Assembly (NCBI GenBank): GCA_963576735.1
Contig: OY755177.1
Span: forward strand, 17,794,001 to 17,858,000
Length of the DNA stretch: 64,000 nt
From: Bedellia somnulentella
Lineage: Eukaryota > Arthropoda > Insecta > Lepidoptera > Bedelliidae
Direction of reading: 5' to 3'
Within the stretch, counting starts at the first letter, position 1; every line of letters starts with the position of its first letter. Of this stretch, positions 33,701-45,700 are shown piece after piece. The notes beneath the pieces were generated by a model that was not told the origin of the DNA, searched no databases, and saw only the letters and a program-made list of their open reading frames with translations. Made by a program: the position numbers and the translations under genes.

Positions 33701-36700
33701 CTATCCCATACTGACCGATTTGAATGAGCCACCCTGTATATTACGCTATATTTAGTGAAATATCTAAATTATAAGTGCCAGTATTATACAACTGGCACGC
33801 AACAAGTGGGTTACCGACAAGTGCCTGTTGTGGGTTGTTTATATATTTATTGTAATGTGTTTAAGTTAGAAATCCGCTATATTTAGTGAAATGTCTAAAT
33901 TATAGGTGCGAGTATTATTCTACTGGGCTCGAACACACATAGTGGGCTACAGACAAGGCATGCACGAGATATTGGCCCCGATACTGTTTGAGCTGTTTCT
34001 TGATAGGAACTATGCGCCGGCCGAGTTGAGGTAATTGGTTTAACTTGTTTTTTTAATATTAAAAGAAGGAGTGATAGCTTAATGGGTAGAACACCGGTTA
34101 TCGTGCAAATGACTAGTGTTCAAATCCCGTGTCAGGCCTGCACCAATTTGTCTTTTCTAAAAGACATATGTGTGGTTAATTTATCATGGTTGTTAATGGT
34201 GAGGGAAAACATCGTGAGGAAACCCTCATGGCTGAGTCGTACTTAGTCATGTGACAGTGTATTCGTACAAACAAGTGTAATGGTAAAAAACGGCAATAGG
34301 CCTGCCCCCTATCACGTGAGTACACTGTCCATGCAAAACGTGGGTACTCTGAACACCAGGTGAAAAAGTCACGTGATTTTCAGAAGCATCAGTACCTATG
34401 CTAACCCCTTCGGGGATATTTCGCATGAACGTTTATGTTATGTAAAAGAAGGAATGACAGAGGTACTATAACTTCTGAAAATCACGAGACATTAATGCCA
34501 TCTGGCTCCAAATTCACCACGACTACAATTGTAAGTCACATATGTCGAGCTACAATTGTCAAGCAAATTGTGACATATTACAATTTCATGAAATATTTTC
34601 TATAGAAATGCTTACAAACTTGACAGGCATTTTGCTACAATTGTATGTATTACAATTGTGTTGTGAAACAATAATTATTATTTTAGTCGACATATTTGTA
34701 GAATTGTCGTAGAATCTTGACATGAGATTGAGCACATGTCGGATTTGCGTGACAATTGTAAGTAATATTTCGTGGTTGATACACGCGTATTTCAAAATGG
34801 CTCTCCATGCGAGTAGTAGTGACGCTAGTGATAGTAACAGTGATCTTGATGAATTTGCACATATAAGAAGATTTAAAGAAAGAATTAATTTTTCTTTTGA
34901 TCTTACGGATTTTTCATTTAAGGAAAAATTCCGTCTTAGTAAAGTTAGTGTAGAATATTTAATAAATAGAATTGGTGCACGTATTGAACACCCAACGCCA
35001 AGAAACAAAGCTTTGACGCCTTGCCAACAAATTCTTTGTACACTGCATTGGATGGGATCGGGATCTCAATATCACGTTAGCGGAGATAATCATGGAGTGT
35101 CAAAGGCTACTATTCATCGGTGTATCAAACGAGTTACGACTGCAATTGTCAACGAAATGTTTGGAATTGAAATACGCTGGCCGGAGAATACCGAAGCTAA
35201 CCCGCATTTATTTAGAGAATTTGCAAATATTTCAAAAATTGGTGGAGTCGTTGATTGATCATTAATACCCATTGATTCACCTCAGCGACATGAGTACATG
35301 TACGTTGACCGCAAAGGTGGGCATTCGATTAATACCATGGTTGTTTGTGGGCCAAATTTAGAGTTTTTTTTACGCTCGTGCTAAATGCCGGGATCCGTTC
35401 ATGACGCAAGAGTGATGCGTAATTCAACTTTGTTTCAACAGTGGGAGAATGGTTGGAGGCCGTTCCCAAATGCGATTTTGTTAGGAGACAGTGCATATAC
35501 TTTGAAAAAATGGCTCATTACACCAAACATCCCAGTTGAAATACCAATAACCGAAGCAGTTATGCGATTTCTGCGAGCGTTTAAAAGTACACGAAGATTA
35601 GTTGAAAACGCTTTAGGAGTATTAAACGAAAAGTTCCCTTTCTCAATCATCTCCGTGTTCAACCTTTGAAAGCATGCCATATATTTTTAGCGTGTGTCAC
35701 TCTTCACAACTTAGAAAAACGCCTAGGAGTGCAATATTACATTCCGTATCATAATCCAGTTGACAACGGTGACAACGAGAGAGAGAATGAAGATAACGGT
35801 AACGACGGTAATAATGCAATTGACCCTGAGGCGATTGAAGTGTTAAGGGAATTAATACAAATCTATACTTAAAGACATATTTAATGGAAATATTATAAAA
35901 ATAAATACAAAATACAAACGCGTTTTGTTTCATTACCTAATCCTACATTACTCATACATTAGTATGTAACAATTTATTTAACTACATGTTATGAAAAAGG
36001 CTCGGGTAGGTACTTACAGCTTGCTGAATTAATATTATAATCAGTATATATTATTATCAGCGTAGTTGTGTATTTTGGGATTAAAACATAGTAAAAAACA
36101 AGTATGCTAAAAGGGCTTGCCACCATCCATAGTCAATAACCCTAGGTACTAAATAAGTTTTTGAAAAGTGATGACTATATAAGGAATTATTATATAATTT
36201 TAAGTTGTATTTGATCTAGTAAGTTGAACGTTTTCATTTTCTATGTCGACTAATTGAACAATATTTAATTGTACACAATTTTGCTCGTGGTAAGGTGCTG
36301 TATACGAAGAATGCGTTATGTTCAATTCTTTCTCTAATTTAACTAATTCTAAATCTAATTTATATTTTTCTCTCTTATAAAGTTCCGTTTTCTCTTTAAG
36401 CAACAATATTTCAGCCTCTAATTTTTCCTTTTTTAAACGTATAACGGATTTATACTGGCTATTAGTTGAATTCGTAATATTCGTATTATTTTGGGTACTT
36501 TGCGGAATAGGTTGACTAGTATCTTGTACTTGAATAGTCTCAGCCGCCTGAGTTCCTGAGGATTCTGGAACAGCCAAACCCTCTAAGACTGGAGTGTTCT
36601 TCCCTATTATACTCAGAATAATTTCATCAGTTTCATCATATTGCCATCTTTTTCCTCCCGCAGATCCTGTTTGGTTACGGTTATCCCTTTTTTCCTAAAA

Positions 36701-39700
36701 AGAATATTATTATTAGGATGATTAAAAGCTAATATTTTGAATGTTTTTAAACGAACGACGTATAGTCAATCAATTGGAACCCTAGGTCACCCTAGGCTAG
36801 TTCTAGAGTGGCCTTGGGTGCCCATTGATTAATTGTACGTACGAAAATAAAATTCATTTATTTATATATTAAAGGAATAAAATTCATTTATTCAGACCAA
36901 TTGATCCATAATATACCGTAACAAATTAATTATTCAAACTTGTTAAATACTTACCACAGTCCTCTTTTTCCAATTTTGCCAAGTTGTATCTCTTAGATAT
37001 TTCCAATCTTTGTCATACACACCCCTTTCATTCAAACGTTGAGTTATTTTTATCCATGTGTCAACTTTTATTTGGAATGTTAATTTGTTATCAAATTTAC
37101 AGAATAACACGGATTTGTTGTCGGAAATAATTTTTAGGATAGTCATCTTTCTTGCATTATCCATATTTAAATAATATTTTTAAAATAAAAATACTAATAT
37201 ACGCACACAAGAAATGATACTATTAAGAAGAAAATAACTTAATGGCGGGAATGGATTTAATAGTTTTAAATAGGTGTTGTAAAAAAGAGAGCAAAGGCAT
37301 TTCTATTCAGCCAATAAAAAAGTATCCATCCTACACGGAGGCCGCGGTTCGGACGCGGGTTGGACGCGGTTTACGTGGTACGGTGCACTATGAGTCGTCC
37401 TTTAATACCTATATAATGGCAGGCAGTTAATGAGGGTACGTGAAATACATACATAAATTATTATTGTTACTGCTATGCTGAGAGTACGAGAAAACGGATA
37501 ATTTAAATTTAGAATGCCTGTATAGACGCATTGTCGCGTAATATGTCATTCCAAGGTCTCGATAATTTATCTATAATATTTGATACATTTTTCCCTATGT
37601 TTAGTCGTGACAATTGTTTTCTACAATTGTCGCACCTGTCATTGTGGTGAAACCGATAATTCTACATATGTCATATTTTACATACAATTGTAGCACTTGT
37701 CGCGTTGGTGAAATTGGAGCCTGGTGTACAAAGTACCCGCATTTTGCCTGGCAGGCTTACCCCCGTTTTGTACAAAAACACAGTCACATGATTTAGTAAC
37801 ACTGAGTCATGTGTGTTTTCCTTCACCATGATATTGCCGTGTAGTGCCGGCTTAGAATGTCGCTACCCCTTTCTACCAACGGGTGTCGTAAGAAGCGACT
37901 AAGGGTATTGGGGCTTTTAATTGGATTTTTGGGCGATGTGGTTGGAGACCCATCACCGAAAACCTTTATTTCACCGCCTTTTCCCCACTCAACTTCCAAA
38001 AGTGGCTGAGGAATTTATGATTCCTTGGCTCTGGCTACCCCTTCTAGGGAATTATAGCCGTGAGTATATGTATGTATGTATGATAACCTTGATAAATAAG
38101 TTACACATATAACTTAAGAAATGGTGTAGGCCAAGCCAGAAGCCACGCCTCTGCATGAGAGACGAAGCCTCACTAAGTTATCACAGTTGTTTTCGTTGTA
38201 TTTGTATACATAAGTTAATATCACACTGAGCAAGTTTTTCCTAAGAGAAGTACAATAATGCCTATAGTATGAGATAAATAACTACAAGATAACCTCATAT
38301 TAAAATATATTTAAAAAAAGATGTAATCCTTGTCAAGAAAATTGCACAGATGGAGGAGTATAAAAATTTGCACACTTTCATTTTATGTGCAGAGTTTTTT
38401 TATTATTAATTGTTACCTTGATGCCGGATAGTGGCCTACCACCAGGCGTCGTCATACAAACAGACAAAGCATTTAATAACTTAACTTAATAATAGTTTAT
38501 TATTTTCAGTGAGTTCCTGAAAGAATATTTAGATGAAGATTATTTAGAACATGATAGTTAGTAAGTATTTTCTTTTTGTTACTAAAGTATTGCATATATA
38601 TCGCAAAATCTCAATAAAACTTGGCTTTTTTTATCTTTAATCAGACTTATAAGTATAACAATGCCTTGAATCTTGACATTTAACAAGCCTAAGTGAATAA
38701 AGAATTTAAACGATTTAAAAAAGATTGTAAACTAAAAGTTTTGGGGCGTCTTAACTGACTACAGGGGATTCCTTCAATCACTTAACCAGCAAAAAAGGTT
38801 ACGGTTTGTTTTATCTAGAAACTTGGGCTTCTTACTATAGGTTAGTGGAGGGTAATATAACGTAAAGCTGAAAAACAAAGCGCGCGGTTTGCTCGCAACG
38901 AATAGCTTGCGCTTAATAAACACGTAAATGCCGCTACAGTTACAACGGGACGCGCAGAACGCACTCTCGCGATCTTAGCTCCAAAACTGGACAGCGTCGT
39001 CCCGCGGCCGTTGCCACGAAGCGAAGCTACTGCCAACGAAACGCTATTTTGATTTTGCGCGGCCGAGACGTGGCGCGTGATCCGTGATTTGTATTTTAGC
39101 GTCTCGCTCTCTCAACGGTGCAGCTACACTCGCGCGCGCGCTTCTTCGAGGTCGCATGACTCGCGTGAGAGGGAGCGACCGAGACGCTACATAGCTGCAT
39201 GTTTCTCTTTAATAGATTAGCTAGCTAACGCTCCGCTCGTTGTCTGACCGGAAATTCGGAATGTAAAGTAGTTTATTAAAGTAATTCAGATTATAAAACC
39301 ATTTCGATATATTAGGTTTTTAAACAATATTTTCTTGAAATTAAATCAAATAAAGCTATGCTGACCTGTATTTTACCAAAAAACTGTAACAGTATTTGAC
39401 CTTCAATGTTATTCTAAAGACATTTGTTTTTGCAGTTTATTAATAAAATATCAAAAATCATAGGTTTGTTTAGTGTTGTATTATAATAATTTCATCTGAG
39501 ATCACAAATTCCTGAAATGTTTTGCAACCAGCAAAATGTTTGTTAATCACTTCATTTTTATGTCGCTACGTATTTCTGTCGATCGATGAAATAAGAACAA
39601 AAGTTGAATACTCTTTACAAAATAATAACTTTACAATTAGTCATTTTAAATGAAAAATATTCAAATTAGGCTTTTCTTTAACAGTTTGCCATCGAATAAA

Positions 39701-42700
39701 AATAATTGAGAAATACCAAAAACAAAATTGCATACCAAATTCAGCATAGCAATTTCTAAACGGCCATGATTGACTGCTATTCTGTTTGCCTGTTTTTTAC
39801 CTGTCTTTAATATCGTTATAACATAGCGGTTTAAACAACGTGCTGTAAATTTAAAGCATAGCGTCTAAAGCTTGTTATCTAAATGTAGCCGTTTTTCCCA
39901 CCACTACTATAGGTATATAAATAAAGTATACAAATATTCTAATAAATAAAGGAAAGAAATTTTGACACTAGCGAGGATCGAACCCGCGACCTCTGGGTAT
40001 ACGCCCCCGTCGCTCTGCCAATTGAGCTATAATGTCAAGTGGCTACTAATCTTCATTTCTTTATTAATGCTCCTATAACATTCTAAGCATACAAATATAA
40101 CCAAATTATTATACTATTTCTAGTATGTTGTTCGACGCAGTGATGGGTGGCCTAGAAAGGTTCTATTCGACGGGTGATGTCATTCCTTCATCTAGTGGTC
40201 GACTGCCTACCTCTAAAAAGTCACATGTAAGTATATTTAAATCAAATTATTAATGATAAATAATAATAAACGAATGATAATAGTATTTTTTGTATTTATC
40301 AATGTTTGGTTTTTTTCACGATTCTAAAAATTAAAACTTATAAAATTCTGTAAAATCAAAATGTTTGCCACGCCTGCTAATGCAGGTCAGTATGCTAGTT
40401 TAATAAGAGGAATAGACTAAAAAGTCGTCTGTCTAAGTACAATATTATTACAATTATTTTGAAAGAAAGTCAATATTCCAAAGTCTTGAGAAAAGAAGGT
40501 GATTAATAATTAAATAAGAGATGTAAAAAAATACTTATGTATAATATCGATTTCCAGAACCCAAACGAAGTAATAAAGTACTTAGAAACGGTGAGAGAGG
40601 AATATTTAGTGCCATTGGACCCCGAGTTAGCGGAGCATCTCTCCAAGTGCAATATTACTATGGAATTGTTTGGAATGTAAGTATATTTTTTAATAGAACA
40701 TGATTACTTCTTATTTTCAACCTTTGATAAGACAAGCCCTGATGCTAAAAATTAGAGTTTAGCCAGGTAAGTCTCCTTTATTGTTTTATATGCCACACTA
40801 CTTCCAAAAGTGCTGAGGAATTTCCGATTCTGAAGCTCATTGTGATGCATTGCCGTGAGTATAGTGAGTTTAAGTGACACAAAATGAGACGGTTCATTGT
40901 TCACTCTGTTGTTTTGTCGGGAAAACAAATCTGTCTTTTCGTTTAAAACGGCTTCTTTCCTAACTATTTGCCCTCTTTGCCACTGGTGCAGCATACTTAA
41001 TTATTTAACCGCTTCAACTCTGAGTCGCTTTGTTTTTCACCAATGAGAACGACAGTGATAATGTCATTGGTAATTCTTCTAAAATATACCGTGATGAAGA
41101 TCAAACAAAGTTTTTAAAAAAAATTCTATAACTTACTAGTCAGTAAAACCGACCATTACTACGTACGGGAGAAAGATATATTTTCATATCCTTACTCATT
41201 TCTTACTCTTGTAAGAAAAGAGAAGGATGAAAATATCGTTGTAGTCTCGAAGAGTGGACCTCCCGTGTAAATTGATGATAAATGCAATATAGCACTGCTT
41301 GAGTTCAAAGACATTTATTTGCGTATTCTGGCAAGTTACAGATATTATTATTTCTTTGTGTTGTGTTTATTGTACGTGCCATATTTTGCCTTGCTTTTTT
41401 ATGTGGGGAATTTCTCATTATTTCGGGATATGTCAGACTCTTACTGACAAAAATCTCATGGTTGCTTCTTGCTCGTGCACAACTGTGAGGACTAAGAGTA
41501 CTTTATCATTGCATTAATATCGAGACCCCGGCACTTAATGCCTTACGGTATTCCTTTTTCGGGGGAGACAAAACCGCCCTATTTCTAGCTTTTATAGTGA
41601 CAGACTCTTAGGACGAAGCGACATGATAGTCCAGTGGGTAGAACACCCGCCCGAAAACAGAAGGGCGTGAGTTCCAATCCTGGGACGGGCCTACACCAAT
41701 TTGTCTTTTCTAAAGTCATATATGTGGTTAATTTATCATGGTTGCTAACGGTGAGGGAAAACATCGTGAGGAAACCCACATGGCTGAGTTGTACTTAGTC
41801 ATGTGACAGTGTATTCGTACAAAACGGCGATAGGCCTGCCCCCTATCACGTGAGTACACTGTCTAAGCAAAACGTGGGTACCTTCTCTGGAAACTAGATG
41901 GCGCTTGCCATTTGAGTTCAGGAGTATTGGTACCTCTGCCAACCCCTTCGGGGATAAACGGCGTGAACGTTTATTTTACTCATAGGACCACTTAAACGTC
42001 AGTCCTTCTCGGTTAGGGCTGGGTAGCGCGCAAATAGCCTCACTATTTTAAATAAATAACGCCCAATAATAAAGACCAATCTCTTGTCGTTCTCTCTTTG
42101 GGCGGCCTCTTTTACAAGCAGGACTCACTTCTCCTTCTTCACACTTCGCAAAAGAAGGCTTTCACGTAATCTCATTTTAACTACTTGAATTGGATTGTTA
42201 ACTATTACACAAGTTTAAACATGATTTATACAACATTTTGCCGTGTAGTGCCGGCTTAGAATGTCGCTACCCCTTTCTACCCACGGGTGTCGTAAGAGGC
42301 GACTAAGGGTATCGGGGCTTTTCATTGGAATTTTGGGCGATGCGGTTGGAGATCCATCACCAAAAACCTTTATTTTACCGCCTTTTCCCCACTCAACTTC
42401 CAAAAGTGGCTGAGGAATTTATAATTCCTTGGCTCTGGCTACCCCATCTAGGGAATTATAGCCGTGAGTATATGTATGTATGTATACATGATATAAAGAT
42501 TTTATATAAACACCACATATATTTTCACCGTTGTCGATTGCGTCGAAAGTGGCAAGATTGACGTTATAAATTTCAACTTGCTTAATATGAATATAATATT
42601 GCCACTTGCGATACAGCTGTCGGTCGTAGAGATCCATAAAATGGGTCCCATCTTCTATTTCTAATATAGTCTGTCATTGTTTTTACAGTCGGTGGCTAAG

Positions 42701-45700
42701 ACTACTATTTGGCCGCGAATTCGCTCGTTCGGAAATCGCCCATCTGTGGGGATACATATTCGCTGACGGTCCGTCGTTGCCCAATATACACTATATAGTT
42801 GTCGCTCTGCTCATCTCTATGAGGGAATCTTGTAAGTATATTTTTAGATCTATTTTTCAATGTTCGTGTCAGGTGTTAAGTCTAAATTTGTTCAACTGAA
42901 ACTATTTTCCAAACGTTCAGTACAGTATGAAATGTGTGTTTCATCTATCTATACTTATAATAAATCTGTAGAGAGGTCAATTCTGTACATGAAATACATT
43001 TTCAAAATAACTATCAGGGGGTGATTAGGGATCGATACTGATGTCAAAAAGGCAATCAGTAAAATTTTTGTCTGTCTGTCTGTCGGTTTGTATGTTCCTT
43101 ATGGAAACAAAAACTACTCGACGAATTTTACCGAAACTTTATTATTCTTCATACTCCTGGGCAGGTTATAGTATACTTTTCAGCAGAGTAGTGAAGGGGA
43201 ATTTTGGGAAATTTTGGGAAAACGGGAGAAGTTACTCCATTTTTTAAGCTTCCGTCGCGTGTGCAGCCTTAATGGTTAAAGTTACATAGAAATCACGTAT
43301 GACTGAAATACTCTACATGAAATTGTCTAAAAAATATCCGTCAACAGCATATGTCTATCTTTTATGGTTGACTCATAACAACACGTGTAACACCTGATAG
43401 CTTAGCATTTCGGAGCATTCTGATTATATTTGTTTTCTCTTACGTTTATAATACTCTCAATCACCCTTATTTAAAAAGTTAACATTATTACCTACTCAAT
43501 AAAAAAAGAATCATAGAAATCGGAATAGAAACACCAAAATTATACATGAAATATAATAGTCGCACCGCACGCGATCAAAACCAAATCCTAAATAATTTAC
43601 ATATTACGTACTAGATGGCGCCAGTAGTTGCATCAATTAAATCCTAAAAATTAGCTTAATTTCGGAGATACTGATCTGAACCGTTCATAAAAGCGCTTTC
43701 AAAATCACAAAGTCACACTATATTCAGACATGAGTGCTGTAAGTTGTAATAAAGGCGCTAATTTCATAACGCTTGAGCAGTGATCGAAGAAACCTCCGAT
43801 ATTTTTAAAACTACGCTACCCGTGCGAAGCGGGGCCGATCCACTAGTAGCTAATAAGCATTTTGTTCGGTAATTTTTTCTACTGTACGGGACGGAATAAG
43901 TAAAACTGAATAGATAAACTGCTTCCTCTGAAACTGGTGAGTATACGGTGCATTGCTGTGGGTTTAGGAGAAGAAAATTACTTTGATGATATATTTATAA
44001 AAATAACATTACCCATGCGAATCCGGGGCTGTTCAATAATCAATTTTAAAGGTATGATTATAGCCGTAACTATGTGTGTATATATAATCAAATGATTACA
44101 ACAAGGAAAACCTACTTACACAAAGGTCCTAAAATTTAGGAGGTTGGTTAGGGCATTAAATTAAAAGTGCTTTGAAAGTTTTTTTAACGGTTTAACATAG
44201 AAATAAAAGCTAAAATAGAAATGTAAAAAAGGTAGGCGGAGCCTAGTTAGTTTATCTAGTTTTATCGGGATTTGTATCAATGCGACAGTTCACTTTATTT
44301 ATAATATTTTAATAATAAGATTTTTAATAAAGATTTTTTTATTTAAGTGACCAAGACTCATAATATTAGTAATACTTATAGATATGTTGGTAAAAAATAA
44401 AATACAATATATACATACATACATATACTCACGGCTGTAAATCCCTAGATGGGGTAGCCAGAGCTAAGGAATTAGAAATTCCTCAGCCACTCTTGGAAGT
44501 TGCGTGGGGAAAAGATGGTGAAATAAAGGTTGTTGGTGATGGGTCTCCAACCGCATCGCCCAAAAATCCCTTAAAAGCCCCAATACCGTTAGTCGCCTCT
44601 TACGTACACCCACCGGAAGAAATGGGGTAGTGCTATTCTAAGCCGACACTACGCGGCATATATATATTTAGTTGGAATACAAGTTCAATATAGTAAACAT
44701 TTTAGAAACTTAAAAGTATTGTTATCAGATACAAAATTTTGACACCAGCGGGGATCGAACCGACGACCTCCGGGCATACTTTATTTTATTTTTATTTTAA
44801 TTTATTATACGCCCCCGTCATTAGGTTTTCATGAACAAAAACATTCTAACTTTGTTTAATGTTGTCACCAGTAATCCAACGTGAACAAGGCTGTGCGCTA
44901 TCAAGTCTAATGCGATCCAGTCAACTACCTGTTTCGTATGTGTGTCTGCTTGCCTCACATCTACGAGACCCGTCCAGATATGATAGACCGCCTCTGCCTA
45001 CACTGCCAAGATACAGGTATGGTGATATATGTGTTTAGAAGCCTCATAATGTCTTTCTCTAAGCCTGTCTTTTACGCTAGAAATTTCCCATTGATATTTT
45101 TCTATTGGTTAGTACTAATAAAATGCAGGAAATATACACAGTCATTCACTCACAGCTACTAAACAAGAAGGGGTAACCAGAATTTTAGAATAAGAAATCT
45201 CTCAGTCACTTATGGAAGCCGGCTAGGGAAAAGATGGTAAAAAAGTATATAACTAAATAATAAAAAGAAAAAGAAGTGATGGGTGCCATAACATTTACTA
45301 TCTATAAACCGATTCTACAACTCACCATGTTTCCCAGCCAACCGAAACTAAAATAAATCGATTCGGCGGCATAACTTCCGCAAAATGACTGTTTACAACA
45401 ATGTCAGAGGACATATGTAGAGACATTCCTATATATTTATATTTACTTGCTTGACTGCCTCCGTGTTGTCGCGATTAAGCGCTTGGCTTCAAGTACGGAG
45501 GTCTCGGGTTCGATCCCCAGGGGGTGGTAACTTAACAAAATTTAATTTGTAAGATTTAACCCAGTCTGGAAGGATGTTGCATGCTTGAATCACCTGATTA
45601 TCAGAAAATTATGATGATTCCGTGCTTCTCGGAGGGCACGTTAAGGCGTCGCTCCCGGTTACCACTACGGTAGAAGTCGTTTGTCTGCCATCCCGCAATT

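Larger units (their letters stand above)
34505..37720. mobile_element. PIF/Harbinger DNA transposon, 3216 bp
   Basis: Ends GCTCCAAATTCACCA and, inversely, GCTCCAATTTCACCA, flanked by a 3-bp duplication CTG (34502-34504, 37721-37723). It carries the two classical Harbinger genes: a DDE nuclease on the plus strand and a SANT/Myb-like protein on the minus strand, converging at about 36 kb. Both subterminal regions repeat ACAATTG and CATATGTC motifs, probable transposase-binding sites. It is inserted in a SINE-A within TBC1D5 intron 6. Confidence 0.9.
34459..38165 (-). repeat. SINE-A copy, minus strand, split twice
   Basis: Pieces at 34459-34504, 37721-37834 and 38082-38165 together make one inverted SINE-A ending in a tRNA-like head. 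They are separated by a Harbinger element and by a SINE-B copy with ATGATA duplicated at its ends. This shows both insertions came after the SINE-A. Confidence 0.7.

Noticed and set aside
39945..40040. A tRNA gene on the minus strand
   Set aside because: A cloverleaf can nearly be drawn, but the anticodon arm is imperfect and the same sequence with a fixed 3' tail recurs at 7261, 44738 and 45998, which marks a SINE.
44938..45162. Plus-strand frame of 74 codons
   Set aside because: It is a wrong-frame reading across TBC1D5 exon 11, which fits the family only in the other frame.
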